Assembly (NCBI RefSeq): GCF_034190915.1
Contig: NW_026947514.1
Location: forward strand, 4,733,701 to 4,797,700
Reading direction: 5' to 3'
Length of the DNA: 64,000 nt
Origin: Cavia porcellus
Lineage: Eukaryota; Chordata; Mammalia; Rodentia; Caviidae
Under the pieces are notes generated by a model. The model saw only the letters and a list, made by a program, of their open reading frames with translations, did no database searches and was not told the origin of the DNA. Below, piece after piece: positions 53,600-64,000 of the stretch. A program made the translations under genes and the position numbers. The first letter of the stretch is position 1. Every line of letters starts with the position of its first letter.

Positions 53600-53795
53600 A
53601 TTCTGCATGGCGCTGGTGACAGCACCCAGGGCCTTGCCCTGGCCAATGCTCTACCGCTAAGCTGCAACCCTCGCTTCATTTTTCACTTTGCATCAGGGTC
53701 TCACTAAACTTCCTGGGCTGGCCTGGAACTTGTAATCCTCCTGCTTTAGCCTCCTGAGCAGCCAGGATCAGAGTACGCCACTGAGCCCAGCTCCT
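53600..53795 (-). repeat. ID+B1 composite SINE
   Basis: CTCTACCGCTAAGCTGCAACCC, then TCAGGGTCTCACTAAAC...CTTGTAATCCTCCTGC. Confidence 0.7.
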
Positions 53796-53829
53796 CCACT
53801 CTTCTTGGCTTTGTTTGTGTCTCTCTGTG

Positions 53830-53972
53830 TTCTATGAGACAGGGTCTCGCTGTGTAGTCCAGGATAGCCTTGAACCCACTATGTGGCCCGGGCTGGCCTT
53901 GACCTCACAGTGATCCTCCTGCCTCAGCCTCCCAAGTACTGGGATTAAGGGGTGCATCACCATGCTGGCTCC
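53830..53972 (-). repeat. B1-like SINE
   Basis: ATGAGACAGGGTCTCGCTGTG...AGTACTGGGATTAAGGGG. Confidence 0.85.
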
Positions 53973-55114
53973 TCCATTCTTCTTAAACAAAGATACTGCT
54001 GGACTATTGAGCTACAGGGTCCTCAGCATTATGGGGTGCAGTCTTTTGTTTTGGGGGTGAGAATGCAGGCCCAGGGAGGGGATGGGTCCATACTGTATCA
54101 TGCAAGTCATCTGTGCTGTTGTGAGAGTCCCGACTCCTTCCCCTGCGCCCAGGGCCCAGCTACCCAGGCAGAGGCAGGGAGCAGGTGGCTCCCGCCGGAA
54201 GTCTGGGAACAGCCGGCCTGCAGGTGCTTCTGCCCAGCTGTGAGCAGCAGCCCACAGGAAATCCTCGCTTCAGGCCAGCTCCATGGTCACCGCTGCCTCG
54301 CGCTCTCCAAGTCCAGCTCTCGATCCCATGCCCACCGTCCTGTCTCAGAGCCCACAGCTTCCTCGCTCACATCCTTTCTTCCCTTCCACCCCAGAGCCCT
54401 GGCTGCACGAGGGCAGAGGGCGCAGCGCACAGGAGGTACTCGGTGGGCTTCACGAAGTGGACCCAGGGAGATCAGAGGGTGCTGGTGGTCATCAGTGCAG
54501 GGAAAGGGGCTGGGCAGAACTGTCCTGGGCAAAGACAGGCACCCAAGACATGCCTCCGAAAACAGGGCCTTAGGGTTGGAGTGCTGGTCACCCCTAAACT
54601 CACCAAAGTTTAGCGATCGCCAGGACAGTGCTAAGAGGTGGATGCAGGACCCTGTCTTTAAGACATTGAGCCGTAGGATCCCTGCTCGTGGTAGTGCAAG
54701 GTGGGCCGAATGGAAAGGTGTCAGGTGGCCTGGCTGACTGAAGGCTTCGTGTCACGGAGAGGACGTGTGCCACCCAGCCTCTCTCACAGGGCTCTGAGTC
54801 CTGCCAGATCTCCCTGCTCTGCCCACGGCTGGGCACTGGGGTACAGAGTTGCCTGTGGTGGTGGCGAGGTGGCTGGAGCTAAGCTGGCAACTACACTTGG
54901 CACTCCTACACAACCTGTGTCCTCCCCTTTCTGAGGTGCAACACCACACCACACAAACAGCGACCCCCGAAAAGCTGTGTGGGAGTAAGCAGCCCTAGGA
55001 AACCCTAAAGTCCTGTAAAACATTTGCTGTTGTTAGAGTTTAAAGCCCTCCAGCCTTGCTACAGAGTCAGACAGCGGCCCACAGGAGTCCCTGTGCTGTT
55101 CAAAAGGCACCCTT

Positions 55115-55290
55115 GGCTGGGCACCACAGCACACACCTACAATCCCTGCAACTCAGGAGGCTGAGCAGGAGGATTCCAAGTTTGAGGCCAGGCTGGGCAA
55201 CGGTCTCAAATGATGAACAGGGCTAGGATGTAGCCAATGATACAGCAGCTGCCTTGGGTGGATGAGGGCCCAAGTTCAACCCCAGCTCTG
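55115..55290 (+). repeat. B1+ID composite SINE
   Basis: GGGCACCACAGCACACACCTACAATCCC..., then GGGCTAGGATGTAGCCAATG...AAGTTCAACCCCAGC. Confidence 0.72.
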
Positions 55291-58220
55291 CACGTGATTC
55301 TTAGGGGAGGGAGGGGACCTGCTCCTGGCCCTGGCCTCTGTGCCAGCCATGTTTCATTTGAGAGCTACTCTCCTGAGTTGGGGTCCCGCCCACCATGGAG
55401 GCCCCACCCCTTCATGCTCAGACCAGTGTGCCAGAGTCCAGATGAGAAGCCCGCCTGTGGAGAGTGGCTGGTGGGGAGTTGTGTGCCACAGGACCCCCGG
55501 CTCCAGCCCACAGCATTGGTGTAGGTTGGGAGCTGTCCGTGTACGGGGCAGAGTGTGCCCCGGGACAGAGGCGGTGCCCTGCGGCAAAACACAGAGCCAC
55601 GGATGGTGGCAGTTTCCATTGCCCCTCAGGCTCACGGCCCAGCATGGGTCAAGTCCTGTCAGACACAGAGGAACTCAGAGTCCTAGGATCTGCGTGGGCC
55701 ACGAGAAGGGCACTCAGGGAAACGTAGGCGGACAGTCGGAGGGCTGGCCAGCGGGACACGGGCACGGGAGGACCAGGGTGGGCCTGTCACTGGAGAGGGA
55801 CAGGAGGAGCCAGAATGCCAAGCTCCTTTGAGAGGAACCCTGGGAAGGCAGTGTCCTCCCTGGGACTCCCAAAGCAAGGCCACAGCAGAGATGCCAGTGA
55901 CCACCCCACACCCGTCCTGCACTCTCTGGGGAGGGGCGAGCGTATACCTGGACCTGAGGCAGAATCCGAATCATCATCTTGCTTCTTACGCTTTTAGGTA
56001 CTTGCTTTTGGTTGACTTTTTAAAAAATCACCAATTGTGGAGGTCACACCTTGGAGCAGCAGGGAACAAGCCGTCTACTTGCTTTGCTGAAGAGGACATC
56101 TCTGCCCTGCAGGGACTGCTAATAGTAGCCTTGGCTACTTTTCAGGGGCCTGGAGGCCACTTCTGTGGAAATCACACACCTTCACTTCGGCCCGAAACCC
56201 CACCCTCAGACCATGTGACACCACCATGTTCTAAACACAGCCACACAGAGTTACAAAGATGGGTTACACGTGAGCAGAGCACTGACCACTCTGCTTCTGA
56301 CCTGTCCCTACACCTTGATCACCTGCTCCTCTAGCCTATAAAAGTCCCCAGATCACATCCTCAGGGATGGAAGTGAGACACACCCTCCTCCCCACGTGCC
56401 AGAACTCTCCCCTCCGGTGCCCGCACCCGAGCGGGGGTGGCACGGCTGTTAGCACCCTTGTCCTTGTGCTGCACCTCCTCGAAGGCTGTCTACAGCACCT
56501 GCCTTGACGCGGACTTGAAGAGGGTTCCCGCTAGGCTTAAGGGTTCTGGGAGGCCGGCAGCAGTGGGAGGGGAGGGGAGCAGAGGGGTGAACTGGGGGCT
56601 CTGTGGAGATGAACCACATACTGCCAGCACCTGGCTCTGCCACGGTGTATGGGGCACAGCTCCTTGTGAGACTCCGATGTGACAGATATGCCCATACCAA
56701 CCCAGGCAGGCAGGGCACCAGCAAGCAGACCCCACCTGCCTGTCCTCACCCCGTCACAGTAACCATCCTGGCACTTCTCAGCCTTGGTCCATGGCGGCCG
56801 CACAGCAGGGCTGCTGAACGCGTGAGTGATGGGCCCAGAAAAGGCCAGAGCAGCTGCCCTTCTAGGGGAACTGACAGAGGCCTCAGGGCACCCCTCTCAG
56901 AGCTGGGGACACCAGTGTGGGGGGCTGGAGCTGGCCTCCAGAGCCTGGCAGAACAGGGCAGGCAGGCAGCTGAGGTCACGAACGCAGACAGTGTCCTGGG
57001 CCGGGCCAGAGAACCTGAATGGCATTCGCTATCTCCACGGAAGCCGGCAGGACAAATGGGAGGGGCCGAGGCCTTTCCCAGAGCAGAGTAGGCTCTCGGT
57101 ACCCACTGGCCCCTGCCTCAGTGCCCATCTGTGCGGCACTGGGAGAGCGGCCCAGGGAAAGGATGTTGCTCATGGATGCGCAGGGCTGCACAGAGCCCAG
57201 CGGTGACGGCCCTGACTGGACGAGGTTGCTTGGGCAGGCAGTCTGCCCCAGGGGGCACCTCACATCCTGGGACTGGGGGCCTGAGCTCTACTTCCCTGGT
57301 CACGTGCTGAGGGGAGTCCCCCACTTCCTGGCTTCAGCGTCCCATAAATTGAGAGAGATGGAAACTCTGTAACGTGAAGGGACAAGAAGACACATCCCAC
57401 TGTGGACACTGGCTATTTAGGGATTACGGGTTTGTGTCTTCTGAATGTTAGAATGGTTGTGCCTACTCCGTGTCACCTAGGGATAAGGAGGTGGCCAGGA
57501 GACCCTGCAGAGAACCATCCCTCTGTGACTCCCTGCCTGAGAGGTCTGGCAGAGCAGGGCAGGCGCCTCCCAGGTTCTCAGCACCCAGCCGAGGGGGCCC
57601 TGGAGTGGCCTTGCCCTGTCCACCCTGCACACTGCTAGGCTCTGGGCCACCAGCCCATGGCTCCTTGGTGACAGAGGGATGGGCGAAGTTTCCAGTTCCG
57701 CTCCACAGGAAAGGCATCCCCTGGCCTCCTGAAAAGAGGGAACCTGAGATCCCAGGACTGCCAGAGACAGGATCAGCACCTGCTCAGTGACGCTCGATGG
57801 AATTTCTGGCCAGGAAATGGTCGCCACCTGGCTGAGTGGGCAGTCCCTGCCTCCTCCCCTGCATGGCTCTGGCTTCACCTTCCTCTCTTTCCAGGAAGTC
57901 CCTCCATCCTGGGTGGAGAAGAGTGGGGTCCCAGCACACTTTCCCTGTGCAGCAAGGGAAGTGGCCCCCGAGGGTACCCTCCTATGCCAAGCAGGGAGCA
58001 TCCCCACAGAGTCCAGATCTGACTGCGAACCTTATAGTCACCCCCAGGATCACCTCGGGGCTGGCTGCAGAGCTGGGACCAGCACCTAACAAGGTGCCTG
58101 CCTGCCAGGGCTCTGCTGGCCCACAGCACATGGATGCTCAGTCCTGGCAGATGCACGGTGCCTCCTATGAGTTTAGAAAGCAGAAGGGGCCAGCACCCTA
58201 TTGTCCACCCTGGGCACGAA

Positions 58221-58271
58221 GGAGCAGGCGATGCCTGATTGACCCAGGAGCAGGCGATGCCTGATTGACCC
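58221..58271 (+). repeat. Two-copy 26-base tandem repeat
   Basis: The unit from GGAGCAGGCGATGCC to ATTGACCC occurs twice, back to back, with essentially no difference between copies. Confidence 0.95.
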
Positions 58272-58824
58272 CTCCCCTTTTCAGTGCTGGTGTGGACACT
58301 CACTTAGAGGAAGCGGGCCCCCTCCTCACCCTCACTACCAAGCTGAGCCCTTGGTGGGCTGATTTGCTCTGCTCAGGTCCCCAGCATCTGCGGATATGTT
58401 ACCCTGAACTGCAGGTGGACCATTCCACCCAAGCCTTGCGCCATGCCGGCCATCACAGGTCAGCTCCCTGGTGGCCAAGGGGAAGCCTGGCCAAGAGCCT
58501 GAGTTCCTGCAGAGCAGGACTTGCTTGTACTTCAGGGAGGGAGCAGCATGGACCGTGCAGGAGGCCCCTGTAATTCTGAGGACAGCCCAGGCCCAAGATG
58601 CCCTGGTGCTGGGAGAGAGCGGCATCCCCTCCTAGCCCTGGCTACTCCTCACATGGAGGGGCCCTGAGGCCTAGGGACAGGGCAAGCTCCATAAATGGCA
58701 CAGGCAAAGCAGGGGCAAAGCAGGACTGGAGCCCGGCCCCCAGATCCAGGCTGTAGTACCCCTTTTGCAGGCTGGGGCCTGCTCAGGCTGCTGCCTGAGG
58801 AAAGCTGATTTGCAGACAAGGTCT

Positions 58825-58955
58825 TTTTTTCCTGTTTCTTTTTCGGGCTAGTTCCCCTATGCAGCCCAGGCTCTCAGGGATCCTCCTACCTCAGCCTCCC
58901 CCTTCTACTCCTGAGAGCTAGGATTATAGGCGGGTGCCATCACACCCAGCTTCCT
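58825..58955 (-). repeat. B1-like SINE
   Basis: CCCTATGCAGCCCAGGCTCTC...CTAGGATTATAGGCGGGTGCC. Confidence 0.75.
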
Positions 58956-61464
58956 TTTTCCCAATAAACTCATTTCCCAAAACCAGCCCAGGAAGCTCCT
59001 CAAACAGCATCCACTGCAATAGCCGCTGTTACGCTTTATGTCTTCAGAGCACCTCTGCAGCATCTGGGGCAGCTGGGGAGACTGAGGCATGGGACAGGTG
59101 AATGACCTCCCCAAGTGGCTTGTGCCTCCCAACCGAGCTGCTGCTGCTGCTTCCACTTGGCACTGTACGGGCCTCACTGTCCAGCCTCCGGTGGGGACAG
59201 ATGCGTCCCGGGCTGTGCTCCTGCCCCCCCAGCTCACCCCACCCCACCCCAGGAGCAGTGGGAGTGAAAAGAGAGGCATAGGAGGAGCAGGAGGAGAGGG
59301 AGGGATGCGCTCTCGTCACCTACAGGTCACTCTGCAAAGCACGGTGCAGGCACAGTGGCAGAGGCAGAAACAGTGGAAGGTCCACTCCCTGCTGACCATC
59401 ACAGGCAGGGCTCCGGGTGCCGTCCACACAGTGCCTCTCGCTTCCCAGCCACTTACCTCCTCCTCCTCGGCCGCCTGGCTGGAGCAGTGGTAACTGATAC
59501 GGCCGTGCAGCCGCCCTGTGGGCTTCAGCGCCTCAATCTTTCATGAGGGCTCCCCGCTGACCTATCAGAGCCCGCCTGCCGCACAGTGCCAGCAGGCTCA
59601 GCCGGGGATGGTGCGGACCTCTGGCGGAGGCTCAGCCTGCAGGCCCGGGGTGCTCCGTGTCTGCTGGGAGGGGCCTCGCTCTGCAGCTCCCCTCCTTAGC
59701 CTGTGGGCCGGGGGTAGGGGGACTACGTAGGTGTGCAGGCCTGGGGGAATGGGCAGCCAGGCAAAAGAGTCCCTGGCAGGGGCGGCTCTGCCATCGGCTC
59801 TTGCTAGGTCCCCTGAGCATCTCTTGGTCCCCAGTCTTCTCTTCCTTAATGCTACATCCATTCTCCCCTACCCGAGGCCTGCCGTGCCTGCTTTCTGTAC
59901 CAGGCTGACAAGTTTCTGGGTCTATGAATGATCAGCCCCCCAGCCCACAGCAAACACTGCTCCCTCTCACTGCCCTGGGTCCCCTCCAGTGCTGGGCAGC
60001 AGCCCTCTATGCTTAGCCATGATGTGGGCTGCTGTGCCTGTGGGCGTGGAGAGTGCGTCCTCAGGGTGGAGGGCCGCTCTGTGCGCCCCTGACCTTGTCT
60101 TGGTACCCACAAAGCCCAGACACAGCGCTCTGCCCCGTGCATCAGCCTCACTCCTCAAGTGGCAGTGCTGGTCACCGCCTCCTCGTGTCACCTGCTTCTG
60201 CCTGGGGCCTGAGTTTGCGCTCGGCCTGAGACTCCAAGTTTCTGATTATTCTAGCACTTCTGTCTTGCTCCGCTCCAACTCTCCCAGGACCCCGAGCTAG
60301 TGCCTCTCACAGACAGCGCTACCTGCACACTCCATCTCTAATCTCCATCTCCAATCTCCCTTCTGCCGGTCTACACAGAATCTGTCTGTCCAGTGTACCC
60401 TTCCCACGCTGTCTAGCTCCAGGCCCCCACCCCACGCTGTCATGGAGGCACTCTGCCACCCATCCTGCTCTCTGCCGCAGGCTCATGCCTGAGCCCGTGC
60501 TTACAGACTGAACAGCAGAAAGCCAGGCTGTCATGGCCGGAACCCCACTGGTTCCGGTTCCTGGAAACCCTAACTGTGGGATCCAACGCTTCCCACATGC
60601 TACCTGCCTGGCCTGGTCCCCTGACGGCCTCCTTGGCCTCTCTCGCTGTCCCTACTCAGATCAGATACCCTTGTTTCCCTGAATGCACCAACTCCCCTTC
60701 ATGGCTTCTCACTGTCCTCTCTGCAATTCCTGGAGTAGAATAAAAATATGCAAAAATATGCCCAGAGTTTTAGGGCCATACTGGACTCAGAAGGCATCTG
60801 TAGCCCCAGTCCCTGGCTTGGCTGCCTTGGTGGTGAAAAGGAGGGGCCTGAGGTGCCATCCTGACTTCTTTCCTGATGTGGGCCCACGCTGTCATGCCCA
60901 GCTCAATCCTTCCTGGGAGGAACGATCAGCAGCTCCATCCCCAAGCAAGCACCTTGCGTTCCCTTCTGGGGACTTGGCTCACCCTGCAGGGGCATGAGAG
61001 GAGCAGGAGGTTGGAGGGGAAGTGGGCAGAGCGCCCACCTCTCCCTGAGCGCCCATGGCCTGTGGGTTATTGTGGAGCTCTGTGAGCAGACTGGAAGCCA
61101 CTGAGGACTGGAGGCCCCACTGCATGGTGCAGGGCCACGTCTAAGCCTAGAATACTACACCTGAGCCCGCGCTCCCTGACCGGCCTGCCTGCTCCTTGGA
61201 GCTCACCACCTGTACCCCATATGCATGCAGGCCAGTGGCGCTCTGCGCGTTGGCTCTGTCCATCTCCCTTCTCCGGCTCAGGCGTGCCTGCGCTGTCCGG
61301 GAGCCCATGCTCCAGGGCTTGTTCTGGGCTCCCCGAGGCTTCGTGCTTTCCTTCACCACAGCACATGGCACTCTGGCCTCCCTTCTCCACCTCATTGTGA
61401 GCTCTGGGAACACAGGACCAGGCCTCACTCAGTTTTGAAGACACTTGGTAATTCAAAGATGCTC

Positions 61465-61575
61465 CTTATGCATTCATCAAACACTGTGCTAGGCACTGGG
61501 AGAATAGGCGTGGATATAAATTGCTCCCCTGAACTTAATCTAGAAAGGAGCGACAGGCCCCAAGGGAAGACGAAG
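61465..61575 (+). mobile_element. L2-type ancient repeat fragment
   Basis: ACACTGTGCTAGGCACTGGGAGAATAGG followed by an AGGAAACACAG-type end. An L2-like degraded copy in the EVL intron. Confidence 0.5.
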
Positions 61576-61717
61576 CACATATAAAGGAAACACAGCAGGC
61601 TAAGAGGACTAGAGGTGTGTGGGTGGGTCTACTTGGGACAGGCTTGCTCTGAGCAGGGGACATTCCGGCAGGGGCCCCAGGACAGGGAGAGAGGTTAACT
61701 AAGAGACAGAGAAGATG

Positions 61718-61848
61718 GCCTGGGGATTTAGCTCAGCGGCATAAGTACCCTCCTTGCAAGCAGGCAGTCGTGAGTTCGATCCCTGGTACCGATAAAAATG
61801 AAAAAAAAAAAAAAAAAGACAAAAAAAAATTAAAAAAAAAAAAAAAAA
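61718..61848 (+). repeat. ID-like SINE, young copy with target-site duplication
   Basis: CTGGGGATTTAGCTCAGCGGC...GTGAGTTCGATCCCTGGTACCG and a long A-rich tail. AAGATGGCCTGGG is present on both sides. Confidence 0.88.
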
Positions 61849-63093
61849 GATGGCCTGGGCCTGACCCCTCCTCAGGTCAGCTGCTGATGGAGGCATCACT
61901 GTTCAGGAGGAAACTGTGTGCTCCGTGAGGAAGAGCAAGGGGACACGGAGGAGGGCTGCACCTCCTCAGGCGGCGGCACTGCCCGTAGAGATGGGACGTG
62001 CGTTAAGTGTCCGTAACACTCAGCACCCAAGCATCAGATCGGGGTCTCTGCCCCGCAGGACAGAGATGGGGGTGGGATCAGGCCTCTGCTCTCACCAGAG
62101 CTGCTGCAGGCAGTCTACTTCTCGGCCTGAGCCTCGGGTGGAGATTCCTCCCTCATGGCTCCCGCCAACCTCAGAGAGCCGCGCCCGTGGCCTTGGGAAG
62201 GGATGCCTGTTCCTGTCCTTAATATGAGACCTAGCTCCTGGGCTGTCACACCAGACGTGTCCTGAGGAGGGAAGACCTTGGCCTGTCCTTGGCCGGTGTC
62301 TCCAGGAAGGTCACAGCCTGTGCCCTTGCAGCTTGCAATCACCATCCTGTCCACTCTTCACTGGACAACTTATCGAGGAGGCTATCACGGCCCTTTCAAA
62401 AAGAAACTAAGCCCTTGCGTGGGGAAACAGCTGGCTCAGGGGCCAGCAGTGGCCCCGTGGACAGGACACAGAGCAGCTGTGCACAATCTGTGCCCTTCTG
62501 TCAGCACCTGAGCTGGTCGTGGGTGGCTTAGGGCCCCATCAGGAGGCCCAGTTTGTGGTGAGGAGGTAACCCAGGTTGGCGGTGGAGCAGGCCCTGTTAA
62601 TCTCTGGGCTAAATTGCAAAGAGGCCAGTGGCTCTTCAGAGGTCAAGGGCAGCACTGGGGTACTGGGGGCCTGTTTGGGAATCAAGGACCCCTACCAGGG
62701 TGCTGCCTCACAGTGCAGAGGAGACCCCGAGGGCCAGGCAGAGCCTCTCCCTGGGACCTGAACTCCCTTCTTCACTGTCACATCTTCAGCACTGACTACA
62801 GCCCCTCGGGGACACATCCTTGTCCCTTACGAGAGTGCTGCTTCAGTGCCAGCAGAGCCAAGGTCGGAGCTGCCCCTCTGGGTGATTCAGCGTGACCCGA
62901 GACGGCTACGGGGACTTCAGGTGACAACACCCTCTGCAAACACCATACCTGCTCTCTGCACAACACCTCTGTGAGGTAGGTGCATGGGCAGAGTCTGTTC
63001 CAGTCCACATCCAAGCCCGCCCATAGCGCTCGCAGCTCAGGGCCGGGCGGCAGGACTGCGGTGGGCCAGGTGTGCTCCTTGGTCTGGCGGTGC

Positions 63094-63192
63094 TCGGCAG
63101 GCCAAGGTGACGGGTGCGATTTCTGTGTGAGACAATTCCATTGATCATGTCCCTCCAGCACAGATAGCACCCCTCACCTTGGGCCCAGATCC
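63094..63192 (-). ncRNA. MIR342: MIR342 microRNA precursor in an EVL intron
   Basis: The minus strand reads as the miR-342 hairpin. The 3p mature arm is at 63110-63132 and I see no difference from the human 23-mer. The 5p arm is at 63154-63174. The outer stem CCAAGGTGA / TCACCTTGG pairs well, and the loop is close to the human one. It lies upstream of the first EVL exon in this window, in the same strand sense as EVL, as in human where it is an EVL intronic microRNA co-transcribed with its host. The 5p arm differs from human at two positions near its 3' end. Confidence 0.95.
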
Positions 63193-64000
63193 ACAGGCTG
63201 CTGGCTCCGGAGACTTCCTCCTCTTGGTCTGCGGAGGAGGATGCGGGGATGGGGAGCGTGGGGGATGCTGGGTGCACAGAGGCTTTGAGGGAAGAGGCAC
63301 TGGCTCCTACCCGGCACCTCTGCAGGAGGCCATGTGTCAGCGTGGGCCTGTCCAGGATGGCTCCACAGACAGCCACATGAGGGATATGCGGACATAGCAA
63401 TGACAGCCGAGGGGGAGGCCGGGCTGAGGTCAGGGCTGGCCCACCACACCAGGGCAGAGTGGCGCATGGAGGGTAGAGGTGGTGACAGCAGAGAGGGCGC
63501 CTGGGCACAGATGTCTCAAGGCTCAGTTGGGGACCCTTGGCAGACATAGTCTCGGACCCATGGCAGGCTGGGGTCTGAGCTAAAGGGGCCCCTTGGCATT
63601 GGCAGCGTGTGCCGGCTCAAGTTGGACCACGTGCTGGTTTTCGGGGCCCGAGGATGGAGATAGATGCATGAACTGGGAGCAAATGCTGTGCCACAGGGTG
63701 TCTGGGGCAAAAATAAAGCCCCAAGGGCACCCAGCGGAGGTCATGGGGTGGGGAGTGGGGTGGCGAAGTTGGCCTGGGGGGTGACGGGCTGCAAGGATGG
63801 CTGGGGTTTTGAGACTGTGGGGGAACATGACAGAGTACGAAGGGCCACAGCCATTGCAAATGCAGTGGAGCTGGTACAAAGGGTGACCGTTGCCATGGCA
63901 ACTATGAAGGCCCTCTCAATAGTCTGGAGTATCTGTCCCTGAAACAGAGTGAGGTCTCACTTTGCTCCATAAAGTTGCCATCTAAGGGTATGAGGAAGAG

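Larger units (their letters stand above)
52641..64000 (-). other. EVL: EVL intron upstream of the linker exon (partial, host of MIR342)
   Basis: At least 11.4 kb. Besides MIR342 it holds B1/ID SINEs at 53.0-54.0, 55.1, 58.8 and 61.7 kb, old L2/MIR-type fragments (about 59040-59130, 61465-61575, 62930-63000), a two-copy 26-base tandem repeat at 58221 and a TATA-like motif at 56337. I searched both strands for the EVH1 exons and did not find them, so the intron runs past the window end. Confidence 0.8.

Noticed and set aside
61718..61800. Cloverleaf-like sequence resembling tRNA-Ala(TGC)
   Set aside because: It has A and B boxes and a TGC anticodon-like loop, but the acceptor stem is not paired. 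It has an A-rich tail and target duplication and occurs many times in the window, so it is an ID-like SINE, not a tRNA gene.
52641..64000. Search for the EVL EVH1-domain exons
   Set aside because: No minus-strand stretch matches the conserved EVH1 motifs (for example the segment around FHQWRDARQVYGLNF), so these exons must lie beyond the window.
63193..64000. Possible MIR151B partner next to MIR342, as in human
   Set aside because: I looked for the miR-151-type arm on both strands near MIR342 and found no match.

Overview
This is a window of mammalian nuclear DNA, almost certainly from a rodent. It has spliced genes with GT/AG introns, CpG islands and very many short interspersed repeats. 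Two SINE families dominate: a 7SL-derived B1-like element, and a tRNA-derived ID-like element whose best copies resemble tRNA-Ala with a TGC anticodon. Many older copies are B1+ID fusions. The ID consensus does not look like the mouse/rat, squirrel or kangaroo-rat versions I know. A hystricomorph (mole-rat or guinea-pig-like) or another non-murid rodent is my best guess, but I cannot name the species.

Layout. 1-25.3 kb is intergenic DNA upstream of DEGS2. It is built largely of SINEs, old L1 pieces, an antisense MaLR-type LTR retrotransposon, retroviral solo LTRs and one processed RPL7A pseudogene. It also has two GC/CpG-rich patches (4.3-5.0 kb and 9.6-10.1 kb). 25.3-37.4 kb is the complete DEGS2 gene on the plus strand: three coding exons, 323 residues, with all three histidine boxes of the membrane desaturase/hydroxylase family. 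37.45-38.84 kb is a short gap. From 38.84 kb to the window end the minus strand carries the 3' part of EVL: eleven coding exons covering everything after the EVH1 domain, plus the 3' UTR. EVL's large intron upstream of those exons fills 52.6-64 kb and contains the microRNA gene MIR342 at 63.1 kb, also on the minus strand.

The tail-to-tail DEGS2/EVL order, with MIR342 inside an EVL intron, matches the human chromosome 14q32.2 order, seen here in reverse orientation. That synteny independently supports all three calls. Functionally, DEGS2 makes phytoceramide and dihydroceramide-derived ceramide in the ER membrane. EVL is an Ena/VASP actin regulator, and its promoter also drives miR-342. The genes are neighbours, not members of one pathway.

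I found no previously undescribed gene system. The most interesting signals are: a MIR342 hairpin with a perfectly kept 3p arm but an altered 5p arm; a changed N-terminal acylation motif in DEGS2; a 57-base Z-DNA-prone tract 93 bases before the main DEGS2 exon; CTCF-like motifs; and a CpG island at 9.6-10.1 kb with promoter elements but no recognised gene.
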